From assembly GCA_025354825.1 (NCBI GenBank), contig JANXMC010000519.1, positions 1-32,055 of the forward strand: a stretch of 32,055 nucleotides of DNA, read 5' to 3'. The stretch's first letter is position 1, and each line of letters starts with the position of its first letter. This document shows, in pieces, positions 24,303 through 32,055 of the stretch. This DNA comes from Myxococcales bacterium (GTDB lineage: Bacteria > Myxococcota_A > Polyangia > Polyangiales > Polyangiaceae). A program made the translations under genes and the position numbers. The notes beneath the pieces were generated by a model. The model saw nothing but the letters and a program-made list of their open reading frames with translations, did no database searches and was not told the DNA's origin.

Positions 24303-25396
24303 CGGAGGAGAACCAGCTCGGAGCAGAAGCCCGGCCCCATCGCCGCCAAAAGGCCGTAATCACCGGTTTTCGCTACGCGTGAATCGAGCAGCTCGCGCAG
24401 TACGAAGAGCACCGATGCGGACGAGAGATTGCCCGTCTCCTCGAGGGCCCGCCACGAGCCGGCGAGCGCTTTGGCAGGAAGATCGAGCGACTTCTCGAAC
24501 GCCTCGAGCACCTTCGGCCCGCCGGTGTGGACGACCCAATGGGCGATGTCTTTGCGCCCAATGCCGTGCTTCGCGAGAAAGGCGTCGACGTTCTCGGGAA
24601 TGTGCTTTTGAACAATGGCGGGAACGTCAGGCGAGAGAACGAGCTTGAAGCCCGTGTCGACGACGTCCCACCCCATCACGCGTTCGGAGTCGGGATACAA
24701 AACCGATTGCGTCGCGACGACTTGCGGGGCGAGGCCCGCCGGGGCTGCGTTGGGCTTATCGAGGCGTGCGTCGCGCCGCGCGGCGCCTTCGAGAACGACG
24801 GCCGCGGCGCCGTCGCCGAAGAGTCCCGAGGCGATGATGTTGGGGATTGAGAGGTCGTCCTGTTGAAGTGTGAGGGAGCAGAGCTCGACGGCGAGCAATA
24901 CACAAATATCGTTCGGGAACGCTCGCAAGTAGTCGCTCGCGCGGGCCGTGCCGGCTGCGCCCGCCACGCAGCCGAGGCCGAACAGAGGCGTCCGTTTCAC
25001 GTCGGGGCGCATCCCCATGCGGTTCGCGAGGCGAGCTTCGATGCTCGGCGTGGAGATGCCCGTGACGGTCGTGAAAAAGATGTGATCCACGTCGCGGACC
25101 GTGAGATTCGCGGCGTCGAGGGCGCGGCGCACGGCCTTTTCGCCGACGTCGAGGGCTACGCGGATCCAGACGTCGTTGCGCTTTCCGAAGGAATCGAGGT
25201 CGCGCATCGCATCCGGCGGAACTGCCAAATAGCGGCCGGAGACTTTCACCGAGCGGTGGAGCTGCGCCAGCCGGTCGGGGTTGTAGTGCTTCTTGGCCCA
25301 CAGGCTTTTTAGTGAGGCCGCGATGGTCTCTTGGTCGACGTGGTGTTCGGGAAGCGCGCACCCGACGGACACGATCGAAGGAAGATGCGCCGTCAT
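24296..25396 (-). CDS. Type III polyketide synthase (chalcone/alkylresorcinol synthase family)
   Basis: The 366-residue thiolase-fold enzyme carries the full Cys-His-Asn triad: GLGCVAGAAG (C143), WVVHTGGPKVLE (H290) and GNLSSASV (N323). PLFGLGCVAGAAGTARASDY and MGPGFCSELVLLRW are family motifs. It condenses an acyl starter with malonyl units and cyclises to a resorcinol or pyrone. The ATG at 25396 has GAGG upstream. It is first in the operon PKS-ICMT-ACP-FAD reductase (25396 to 22362, all junctions overlapping). The long, lipid-like tailoring set suggests an alkyl starter, not an aromatic one. Confidence 0.92.
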   Translation of the reverse strand: MTAHLPSIVSVGCALPEHHVDQETIAASLKSLWAKKHYNPDRLAQLHRSVKVSGRYLAVPPDAMRDLDSFGKRNDVWIRVALDVGEKAVRRALDAANLTVRDVDHIFFTTVTGISTPSIEARLANRMGMRPDVKRTPLFGLGCVAGAAGTARASDYLRAFPNDICVLLAVELCSLTLQQDDLSIPNIIASGLFGDGAAAVVLEGAARRDARLDKPNAAPAGLAPQVVATQSVLYPDSERVMGWDVVDTGFKLVLSPDVPAIVQKHIPENVDAFLAKHGIGRKDIAHWVVHTGGPKVLEAFEKSLDLPAKALAGSWRALEETGNLSSASVLFVLRELLDSRVAKTGDYGLLAAMGPGFCSELVLLRW

Positions 25397-25661
25397 GGGT
25401 CGCCTCGTCCGTAGTTAGGAATCCGCATTGCTGCCATGTCCGCCGCAAAGCACAGAGCGTGCGCGTCGTGACTCAAGCGGGCTGAACGTACGGCTCCAGG
25501 TGCGGTTGCGGGCCTTCGGGCTGCAGTGACGCGCCTTGACGCACGACGTTTTCAGGTCACATTCAGCGCTCTCGCGCACTCCCCGAGTGCAGCGGCGCCG
25601 CCTTCCGAGTCGGCACGACACCAAAACCGCCTCACCTGCCTCATCTGGGAGTGGCCTGTTC

Positions 25662-26627
25662 ATGAAGACGTCCTCGCTCGCGTTTGCGTTGGTACTTTTA
25701 TTTTCGATCTCGGCCTGCGCGGTCGACGCAACGCCTGCGGAGCCCGCCGCAGCCGCGCCACCGGCGGAGGAGGATGTTGGCGCCGTGGCCCAAGACTGGG
25801 ATGCCGAAAGCGCAACCAACGAGACCGACAGCACCCATTTATGGATTGTCGATCGCGCTCTCGATCTCCTCTCGAGCCGCACCGACTTGCCGCTCGCCGC
25901 GTCGATCGTATCTGTGATGAATGCCCCTGGCTGCCGCTCCCAATGGCAGCAAGGGTTGTTGGATGCGGACTTCCTCGCGGCGTACAACAACGGCTTCTTC
26001 GATACCAAACCGGGCGACCCCACGGCGAAGCTCCTCGCGTCGGGCGCGACGTGGAAGAGCCATTTCTACGATCCGGACACGGGGAGGAACTATGAGGGGG
26101 AGACGTCACCCACGGCCCGCACGCAAGCCGCTCGCTTCCTTGCGGCGGCGACCACCGATTGGGCCGCGCGGCGCACCGCTTCCGCCTGTTACGAGCTTGG
26201 CCTCTCGCTCCATTACATGACCGACGCCACGCAACCTATGCATGCGTCGAACTTCACCGCGAAGGACCGCGCGCTCAGCCTGCATACCAACGTCGAGTCC
26301 TATGCCATGCAGGTTCAGGACGCCTACGTTGTGCATGATGCACGTTTCGTGGGGCTAGGGGCCCCGGGAGCGCTCTCGCCCGACGCGACGCTCGTCGCCT
26401 CTGCGCGCACGTCGAAAGCCCTCTGGCCTGGGCTGCGCGCGTCGATCTACAGCGCCTACCAACACGCAGGGCTCACCTGTTATCTCGCGTACAAAACGTG
26501 GCTCGTCGACAGACCGTCGTGTTGGAAGAAGGACGCCGACGTCGATCAGCAGATCGGTGTGAGCCTGTCGACCGCGCAGACGTCGACCGCGAGCTACATT
26601 TACGCGGTGAGCAGCGCCTTCCGCTGA
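25662..26627 (+). CDS. Zinc-dependent phospholipase C-like lipoprotein
   Basis: The lipoprotein signal MKTSSLAFALVLLFSISACA (lipobox SAC) starts at 25662, with GGGAG about 12 bases upstream. The mature protein has the zinc phospholipase C / S1-P1 nuclease ligand set: STHLWIVDRA (H59), a Trp-Lys-Ser-His-Phe-Tyr-Asp site (WKSHFYDPD), LSLHYMTDATQPMHASNFT (H184, D188, H194), and LHTNVESYAMQ (H208, E212). The HxxxDxxxPxH string is diagnostic of the Bacillus cereus PLC fold. The usual mature N-terminal Trp ligand is replaced by a linker, so the third zinc may be bound differently. I infer phospholipid hydrolysis at the cell surface. Its 3' end overlaps the convergent oxidoreductase by 28 bases. Confidence 0.8.
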   Translation: MKTSSLAFALVLLFSISACAVDATPAEPAAAAPPAEEDVGAVAQDWDAESATNETDSTHLWIVDRALDLLSSRTDLPLAASIVSVMNAPGCRSQWQQGLLDADFLAAYNNGFFDTKPGDPTAKLLASGATWKSHFYDPDTGRNYEGETSPTARTQAARFLAAATTDWAARRTASACYELGLSLHYMTDATQPMHASNFTAKDRALSLHTNVESYAMQVQDAYVVHDARFVGLGAPGALSPDATLVASARTSKALWPGLRASIYSAYQHAGLTCYLAYKTWLVDRPSCWKKDADVDQQIGVSLSTAQTSTASYIYAVSSAFR

Positions 26628-27856
26628 TTGGGCTTGGGGGCGAAGAGCGCAGTGGCCAAATCGTAGCTTACGTATTTGGCAATCGCGCCCCACGTCGAGG
26701 CGTGGAGATCGGGCTCGAGTCCCCGCGCGATCCGCGTGAGCGCCGACCAGTACCAAGCCCCTTCGGCAAGTGCCGTCAGGCTCTTCGGTGCCCGCCGCGC
26801 CTTGAGCGGAACGGCGCCCGTGGCTTCGCCCGAAAGCAGGCGTGCGGCGAGCTCGGGCTCGACGATGAGCGGGCGCGCCATGCCGACGACGTCGACGCCT
26901 TTGGCGAGCGCTTCGTCCATCCCCGCGCGCGTGCGGAAGCCGCCCGTCAGCATGAGGGGGAGCTTCACGTCCGCGCGCACCTTCTTCGCGACATCGAGAA
27001 AATAAGCCTCGCGCGCGGCCGTGCGCACACTCTTCGGCTGCCCCTCCCCCTCGCCGAAGAACGCGAACGACTCATAGCTGCCGCCCGAGATCTCGATCAA
27101 ATCTACGGCTTCGCGGTCGAGCAGCTTGGCGACGGCGCGGAAGTCGTCGGCCTCGAAACCGCCCCGCTGAAAGTCGGCCGAGTTTAGCTTCACGGCCACG
27201 GCGAAGTCATCGCCTGTGGCTTCGCGCACGGCGCGCACGATGGCAATGAGCAGACGCGCGCGGTTCTCGAGGCTGCCGCCGTAGGCGTCGGTTCGCTGGT
27301 TGGTGAGGGGCGAGAGAAACTGACTAAGCAGATAGCCGTGGGCCGCGTGAACTTGTACGCCGGTGAAGCCGGCCTTTTTGGCAGTCAGCGCGGCGCGCGC
27401 AAATCGAAGTACGGTGACGTCGATCTCGGCGGGTGTCATGGCGCGGGGCCGCCCAAAGTTGCCAAGCATCTTCACGGCCGCACCGGCGGAAGGCGCGGTG
27501 GGCTCCCGCGTGATCACGCGGGGCGTCTGCCTACCGGCGTGATTGAGCTGCATCCACGCTTCGCTCCCGCCCGATCGCGCGGAGGCAGCCCACGCCCTGA
27601 GCGCGGCGACACGCCCTTCGTCGTGCCCGTCGACGACGACGTCGCGGGCGCGACCGCGGTGCTCGCGATCGACGATGACGTGGCCTGTGATGAGGAGCCC
27701 AGCGCCACCCTGCGACCAGCGGCCGTAGAGATGGGCGAGCTCCGTCGTGGGATTGCCGTAGGCGTCGGCCAAGGCTTCTTCCGTCGCGGCTTTCGCAATT
27801 CGATTTTTGAGGACGGCACCGGACCGGAGGCGGAGCTGTGATGCGAGAGTGGTCAC
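26600..27856 (-). CDS. NADH:flavin oxidoreductase, old yellow enzyme family
   Basis: The 418-residue FMN TIM-barrel begins with a GTG at 27856 (GGAG upstream). It shows LKNRIAKAATEEALADAYGN, WMQLNHAGRQTPR (catalytic Gln/His region), GFTGVQVHAAHGYLLSQFLS (HAAHGYL), PLTNQRTDAYGGSLENRARL, and the FMN-phosphate end GMDEALAKGVDVVGMARPLI. Members reduce activated C=C bonds, or dienoyl-CoA in the larger enzymes; this one is the short, single-domain class without an iron-sulphur part. The substrate is unknown. It is divergent from the GH31 gene with about 95 bases between. Confidence 0.9.
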   Translation of the reverse strand: MTTLASQLRLRSGAVLKNRIAKAATEEALADAYGNPTTELAHLYGRWSQGGAGLLITGHVIVDREHRGRARDVVVDGHDEGRVAALRAWAASARSGGSEAWMQLNHAGRQTPRVITREPTAPSAGAAVKMLGNFGRPRAMTPAEIDVTVLRFARAALTAKKAGFTGVQVHAAHGYLLSQFLSPLTNQRTDAYGGSLENRARLLIAIVRAVREATGDDFAVAVKLNSADFQRGGFEADDFRAVAKLLDREAVDLIEISGGSYESFAFFGEGEGQPKSVRTAAREAYFLDVAKKVRADVKLPLMLTGGFRTRAGMDEALAKGVDVVGMARPLIVEPELAARLLSGEATGAVPLKARRAPKSLTALAEGAWYWSALTRIARGLEPDLHASTWGAIAKYVSYDLATALFAPKPNQRKALLTA

Positions 27857-27952
27857 GGCGGCTCCGATGTCGACGCCAGCGCCACCGTTCCGTGGTCGCC
27901 CGGCCGGGATCGCCCTGGTATCCGTCAGACACTCACGCTACCAAGTGGTTGA

Positions 27953-30337
27953 ATGCCGCGCAAACACCGTTCGATGCCCCTCGCCTGCCTCACCTTCGTC
28001 GCGGCCGCGGGCGCCTGTTCGAGCACGCGCGAGGCGATAAGCATCACGCGCTCCCTGGGCCCGTACACGGTCACGCTCGATGACGCGCCGGGGGCGATTC
28101 ACATCACCGGTGGCGGCCGAAAGCTCCTCGATTTCGACGTCACGCGGTTCGCGTTTCGCGCAGGCACGGCAACCCACGAGACGAAGTTCGGTAGCTTCAA
28201 AGTCATCGAGACCGCGGGCGATTGGCGCTACGGCGCGACGCTCGGGGAAATCGCCCAAGCGGGGAGCGACGGCCCTCTCACATTTGCAATTACAGGCGGC
28301 AGCGTGCGCGCCCACGGCACCCTCGTTCTCGCCGGCGATGGCCACCTCGCCCTCACAGTCTCGTCCGACGACGTGCGCGACAACCGCGCGAAGATCGCCT
28401 TCGCCTGCGCAAAGACGGACCACTTCGCTGGGCTCGGCGCGCAGAGCGCCGACGTGGACCATCGCGGGCAAAACGTGCCGCTTTGGGTGAGCGAGCCTGG
28501 TGTCGGGAAGCGGGAAGACGACGAGATCACGAGTAACTGGTTCGTACAGGGGCGGCGCCACACGACGTCGATCCCCATTCCGGCGGTCGTCACGAGCCGC
28601 GGCACGGCGCTCGTTCTCGATACGTACGCGTATGCCAACTTCGATTTGTGCGCGGCCTCGGAAGCGCGTGTCGAAATGGAAGCGTGGGAGCACGAGCTGC
28701 GCCTCCATCTGTTCGACGGCCCCGAGCCTCTCGCGGCGCTCTCCCGCATGACGACGTTCGTCGGGAGGCCGCCCATGCCGCCGCCGTGGGCTTTTGCGCC
28801 GTGGAACGACGCTGTGACCGGGTCGGACGCCGTGCGCGCCTTTGCCAAGCTGTTACGCGACGAGAAAATCCCATCGAGCGCAATTTGGACGGAAGACTTT
28901 CGCGGCGGTTCGTTTGGTCAGTACGGCTACCGCATCGCCGAGAACTGGCGTGTAGACCGCACGCTGTATCCCGATCTCGAACAGCTCATCGCCGACTTGA
29001 AGACGCAGGGAATGGCGATGCAGCTCTATTACAACCCCCACGTGATCGGTACCGCCGACATCGCCGACGATGCGCGAACGGGTGGGCACCTCGTCTCCCA
29101 TACCAACGGCGAGCCCTACTACTGGCAAGGGGCCGACGGCACGTTTGGAGATCAGGGGACTCTCGATCTCACACGCCCCGAGACGCGAGCGTTTGCCAAA
29201 ACTCTTTTGAAAGAAGGAATTGCCCAGGGAGCCCTGGGCTGGATGGCCGACTTTGGTGAATGGACGCCGGTGGACGACGCAAAGCTCGCGAACGGGGAAG
29301 ACCCCGAGCAGCTTCACAATCGGTACCCGCTGCTGTGGCAGCAGGTGAACCGTGAGGCGATGACCGAGAGCGGAATGGACAGCAAAATGGCCGTGTACTT
29401 TCGGTCGGGGCATCTGCGATCACAAGCGAGCGCGGGCATCGTGTGGGCGGGCGATCAGCGTACGAGCTTTCAGGACGACGACGGCCTTCCGACGATCATT
29501 CCCATTGGGCTCGGCCTCGCCGCCACCGGATTTCCGTTCTATGGCCACGACATCGCGGGCTACCAATTCTTAGGAAATAGCGCCCCGCAAGAGAGCACGA
29601 AGGAGCTCTTTTTCAGGTGGACGATGCTCGGCGCGCTGAGCCCCGTGATGCGTACGCACCATGGGATTAAGCTCAAAGAGAACTGGAACCTCGCCCGTGA
29701 TGCCGAGACGCTTGCGCATTACAAACGGTACGCCGAGCTTCACATAAGGCTCTACCCGTACCTGCGATCGCTTGCCCACCGCGCGGTGGACGAGGGGCGA
29801 CCGTTATGGATTCCCATGGGGCTGTTGCATCCAATGGACGACGCCGTGTGGGGCGTGAAGGACGAGTTTTTCCTCGGCGACGCGCTGCTGGTGGCTCCTG
29901 TCGTGACCGAGGGGCAGACCGCGCGAGACGTGGTGTTTCCGACGGGGCGCTATGCGCCGCTTCTCGCGGCGGGGGAGGCGATTGTCGGCCCGGCGACGCA
30001 AAACGTAGCGGCACCCATGACCGAGATTCCACTCTTCATCGCGGCCGGGGGCATTGTCCCCATGACGCGCGAGCCGGCGCAAACGCTGTTCGAGGGGACG
30101 GCGGAGGTACCTGGGATCGAGAGCACGATGGGAGATCGCGTGGTGTACGTGGGGCTTGGAGCGCCGGCGACATTTCGCGAGGAGGACGGGGCGACGTATA
30201 CGCTCGAAGGCGTAGGCACAACGCGGCCAACGGCGCCTGTGGATTTGGTGGGGGAAGGGAGCTTCGAAGGCGACGGCTATAAGCTCACGTTGGTAGGTCA
30301 CCCCGCGGCACGGAAGACGCACGTGGAATTTCGGTAG
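27953..30337 (+). CDS. GH31 glycoside hydrolase lipoprotein
   Basis: The 794-residue product begins with a lipoprotein signal (MPRKHRSMPLACLTFVAAAG followed by Ala-Cys). After an N-terminal beta-sandwich, the (beta/alpha)8 barrel carries the GH31 nucleophile in GWMADFGEWTP (D433) and the acid/base in IVWAGDQRTSF (D501). The substrate-loop strings IWTEDFRGGSFGQYGYRIAE, FYGHDIAGYQF and SPVMRTHHGIKL follow. C-terminal beta domains close it. GH31 covers alpha-glucosidases, alpha-xylosidases and sulfoquinovosidases; the barrel strings look closer to the sulfoquinovosidase branch than to alpha-glucosidase, but the key sulfonate-binding residues were not verified. It is exported, so it likely acts on polymeric or glycolipid sugar outside the inner membrane. 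Confidence 0.85.
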   Translation: MPRKHRSMPLACLTFVAAAGACSSTREAISITRSLGPYTVTLDDAPGAIHITGGGRKLLDFDVTRFAFRAGTATHETKFGSFKVIETAGDWRYGATLGEIAQAGSDGPLTFAITGGSVRAHGTLVLAGDGHLALTVSSDDVRDNRAKIAFACAKTDHFAGLGAQSADVDHRGQNVPLWVSEPGVGKREDDEITSNWFVQGRRHTTSIPIPAVVTSRGTALVLDTYAYANFDLCAASEARVEMEAWEHELRLHLFDGPEPLAALSRMTTFVGRPPMPPPWAFAPWNDAVTGSDAVRAFAKLLRDEKIPSSAIWTEDFRGGSFGQYGYRIAENWRVDRTLYPDLEQLIADLKTQGMAMQLYYNPHVIGTADIADDARTGGHLVSHTNGEPYYWQGADGTFGDQGTLDLTRPETRAFAKTLLKEGIAQGALGWMADFGEWTPVDDAKLANGEDPEQLHNRYPLLWQQVNREAMTESGMDSKMAVYFRSGHLRSQASAGIVWAGDQRTSFQDDDGLPTIIPIGLGLAATGFPFYGHDIAGYQFLGNSAPQESTKELFFRWTMLGALSPVMRTHHGIKLKENWNLARDAETLAHYKRYAELHIRLYPYLRSLAHRAVDEGRPLWIPMGLLHPMDDAVWGVKDEFFLGDALLVAPVVTEGQTARDVVFPTGRYAPLLAAGEAIVGPATQNVAAPMTEIPLFIAAGGIVPMTREPAQTLFEGTAEVPGIESTMGDRVVYVGLGAPATFREEDGATYTLEGVGTTRPTAPVDLVGEGSFEGDGYKLTLVGHPAARKTHVEFR

Positions 30338-30360
30338 GGATTCGGGTACGATTAGGCGGC

Positions 30361-31068
30361 TTACGCCCCGCGCACCTTGCGAACAACGGCCCCCGTCGCG
30401 AGATCCGCCACGAGCACCACGTCGGCGCGCCCCACGAAGAGCCCTGTCTCCACGACGCCCGGAATCGCGCGTAGTCGCGAATCGAGCGCTTTCGGATCCT
30501 CGATGGGGGCCGAGCGAACATCGTAAATGCAATTCCCACTATCGGTCACGAACGGCGCGCCGTTCACCATGCGCTGTTTGGGCTCGCCGAAGGCCGAAAG
30601 GTGGTGCGCCGTTTGAGCGTGCCCATATCGAACGACCTCGATGGGAATCGGCCATGTCTCTCCGAGTTTCTTCGAGAGCTTGTCGGCCGTCACGATGATG
30701 ACGTTCCTGCGAGATGCGGCGTTGACGATCTTCTCGCGCGTGTGGGCGCCGCCGCCGCCTTTGATCAAATCGAGATCGGCGCTCACTTCGTCGGCGCCGT
30801 CGATGGTCACGTCGATCTCCCACGGGCCGTCGTCGCCCGCGAGGGGGATGCCGGCGGCGACCGCGTCTCGGCGCGCCGCTTCGGACGTTGGTACGCCGAG
30901 TACGGTGCGTGCGCCGTTCCCCTCGCGTAACCAAGCCCCGAGCTCTTCGAGGAAGATGCGCGCCGTCGTCCCCGACCCGAGGCCGAGAACGCCGCGCGTC
31001 GGGATTTCGAGAAGCGCGGCTCGGGCCGCGGCGCGCTTGGCATCGTTCGAGGCGGGGCTCTGGCTCAT
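30361..31068 (-). CDS. rpiA: Ribose-5-phosphate isomerase A
   Basis: The 235-residue protein has the RpiA motifs: GVLGLGSGTTARIFLEELG, the catalytic IDVTIDGADEVSADLDLIKG with following GGGGAHTREKIV (base and phosphate-binding Lys), and GVPTSEAARRDA. It interconverts ribose-5-phosphate and ribulose-5-phosphate in the pentose-phosphate pathway. The GGGGAHTREK loop has His-Thr where Ala-Leu/Leu-Leu is more usual. The ATG at 31068 lies 7 bases after the SDR stop with AAGGGGG between, so the two genes are co-transcribed. It runs toward the GH31 gene, with 23 bases between the stops. Confidence 0.95.
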   Translation of the reverse strand: MSQSPASNDAKRAAARAALLEIPTRGVLGLGSGTTARIFLEELGAWLREGNGARTVLGVPTSEAARRDAVAAGIPLAGDDGPWEIDVTIDGADEVSADLDLIKGGGGAHTREKIVNAASRRNVIIVTADKLSKKLGETWPIPIEVVRYGHAQTAHHLSAFGEPKQRMVNGAPFVTDSGNCIYDVRSAPIEDPKALDSRLRAIPGVVETGLFVGRADVVLVADLATGAVVRKVRGA

Positions 31069-31075
31069 TCCCCCT

Positions 31076-31837
31076 TCAGAACGTTTCGACGGACGGGCGT
31101 AAATCGGTTTCGAACGTCCACGCGCTTTCGGGCTGCGAATGGATATGAAAATACGTTTCGGCGATGGCGTCGGGGTCGAGCATCGTCGGGCTCACCGGGC
31201 CGGGCGCCCGGCTTGCCGTGAGCGACGCGCGCGGCGTCGCGATCTGCCCATCGATCACGATGTGGGCTACGTGCACGCCTTGGGGCGCGTATTCGCGGGC
31301 CATCGACTGGGCGAGGGCGCGAAGGCCAAATTTGCCCACGGCGAGCGAGGAGAAGCGCGCCGAGCCCCGGCGCGATGCGGTGGCGCCCGAGAACAGAATC
31401 GTCCCATGCCGGCGCGCGAGCATCGACGGCAAGACGTGTTGCGCGGCCAAGAACGCGCCGAAGCAGTTGATCTTCCAGTTGGCCTCGAACGCTTCCGGCG
31501 TCAGCTCGAGAACGCCCCCCGGTTGGTACGATCCGGCGTTGTAGACGAGCACACCGATGGGCCCGAGCTTCGTCGTAATCTCCTTGATTCCCGCGGCCAA
31601 GCTCGCCGGATCGGTCGCGTCGGCGACGACGGCGTGGGGCATCGTCGCCATCGCCGACAGAGCCGAGCCGACGGCGGTCGCGCCTCGCGAGCGGAGCTCT
31701 TCCGCCACGGGCGCGAGGCTCTCTTCGCGGCGCGCGATGAGGCCGATTTTGTAGCCGCCGGCTGCAAAGCGGCGTGCGACCGCGGCGCCGAGCCCCGGCC
31801 CCACACCGACCACGACGGCGACGTTCGAGCTCTCCAT
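31076..31837 (-). CDS. Short-chain dehydrogenase/reductase-like protein lacking the catalytic Tyr
   Basis: Starting at ATG 31837 (GGAG 9 bases upstream, MESSNVAVVVGVGPGLGAAV), the fold is an SDR: nucleotide site GVGPGLG, VYNAGSYQPGGV (NAG), and FSGATASRRGSARFSSLAVG with KFGLRALAQ. In a normal SDR the Tyr four residues before this Lys is catalytic; here the position is Leu (SSLAVGK). Ser in the FSGATAS strand is kept. Several SDR subfamilies with the SGATASxxG/KFALRALAQSMARE core share this change, so it may bind NADP without ordinary oxidoreduction. It lies between a PA14 protein gene and rpiA. A longer frame upstream (to 31900) lacks a better ribosome site. Confidence 0.8.
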   Translation of the reverse strand: MESSNVAVVVGVGPGLGAAVARRFAAGGYKIGLIARREESLAPVAEELRSRGATAVGSALSAMATMPHAVVADATDPASLAAGIKEITTKLGPIGVLVYNAGSYQPGGVLELTPEAFEANWKINCFGAFLAAQHVLPSMLARRHGTILFSGATASRRGSARFSSLAVGKFGLRALAQSMAREYAPQGVHVAHIVIDGQIATPRASLTASRAPGPVSPTMLDPDAIAETYFHIHSQPESAWTFETDLRPSVETF

Positions 31838-31853
31838 GATTTCTTCTCCTACG

Positions 31854-32055
31854 TTATCGAAATAGCTGAATCTCGAGGCGCGCGTCGTTCCCGTTGTCAC
31901 GGAAGAGCACGCGGAAGGCGCGATTGCCTGCGGTGGCGTTCGTCCAAGGCATCGTTTGTTGGACTGTGCCGTTGGGCGGGTAGCTCCAGTCGTTCACGAT
32001 CGCGACGCCGTCGACGTAAACGCGAACGCCGTCGTCTTTGATGTACTTGAGCGTG
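31854..32055 (-). CDS. PA14-domain protein, C-terminal end (partial)
   Basis: The minus frame from the right edge reads LKYIKDDGVRVYVDGVAIVN, DWSYPPNGTVQQTMPWTNAT, AGNRAFRVLFRDNGNDARLE and ends IQLFR before a TAA. The pattern DDGVRVYVDGxxxxxDW with later AGxxAFRVxFRDNGxDA is the C-terminal half of the PA14 beta-barrel, a carbohydrate- or cell-surface-binding module common in large secreted proteins. The rest lies beyond the window. Its stop is 16 bases before the SDR start, so read-through into SDR-rpiA is possible. Confidence 0.8.
   Translation of the reverse strand, partial: TLKYIKDDGVRVYVDGVAIVNDWSYPPNGTVQQTMPWTNATAGNRAFRVLFRDNGNDARLEIQLFR

Overview
The window is about 98 percent GC-rich DNA of myxobacterial character, most like the Polyangiales (Labilithrix or Sorangium relatives). 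The signs are strong G/C at third codon positions, Ser/Thr kinases with a Pro-rich tail ending in a CxPPYxxDxxGxxxFKxECL-type motif, a kinase-FHA gene pair, many lipoproteins with Ala/Gly/Asp-rich linkers, LolC-type permease, DUF2277 and DUF6496 proteins, and a probable sigma-54 promoter. The first ~296 bases differ: they are AT-richer and encode part of a gammaproteobacterial-looking SIS-domain isomerase (DiaA/GmhA type), joined in frame to a broken FHA gene. That join looks like an assembly or amplification chimera. No species can be named from the sequence alone.

Layout. 1-1580 is a mosaic of three truncated minus-strand genes (SIS, FHA, kinase C-terminus). 1585-5620 holds a lipoprotein-export permease, DUF2277, a Lys/Ala-rich DUF6496 protein, an alcohol dehydrogenase tail remnant, and a probable sigma-54-driven pair (BON lipoprotein, glycine-zipper stress protein) closed by a strong terminator. 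5701-11368 is a signalling stretch: a membrane kinase lacking most of its activation segment, a CheB-PAS-histidine kinase with two large internal losses, a leftover receiver half, then an overlapping outer-membrane protein and a zincin-like lipoprotein. 11369-14601 holds poorly conserved ORFs, an AraC regulator overlapping a glyoxalase-fold gene, a tRNA-Ser(GGA) and a SMUG1-type uracil-DNA glycosylase.

14768-19035 is the most interesting part: an NPPY methyltransferase, a PurD-like ATP-grasp ligase, a heme-oxygenase-like diiron oxidase and a pentein-fold guanidino hydrolase/amidinotransferase, all on the plus strand and tightly packed. This set looks like a small pathway for an amino-acid-derived, possibly arginine-derived, metabolite. 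19173-21628 holds two lipoproteins (one thioredoxin-like) and a NarL-type response regulator. 21607-22377 has a DUF4385 gene and a broken DUF72 gene.

25396-22362 (minus) is a second biosynthetic operon: type III polyketide synthase, ICMT-like methyltransferase, dedicated acyl carrier protein and FAD-dependent reductase, every junction overlapping. The right end has a secreted zinc phospholipase C-like lipoprotein, an old-yellow-enzyme family oxidoreductase, a GH31 glycosidase lipoprotein, rpiA, an atypical SDR lacking the catalytic tyrosine, and the C-terminus of a PA14-domain protein.

A recurring theme is the number of genes cut short or missing an internal block (at about 296, 1464, 3890, 6370, 7550, 9212 and 22318). 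Either the genome is decaying locally or the assembly has collapsed segments. This should be settled before functional claims are made about the affected genes.
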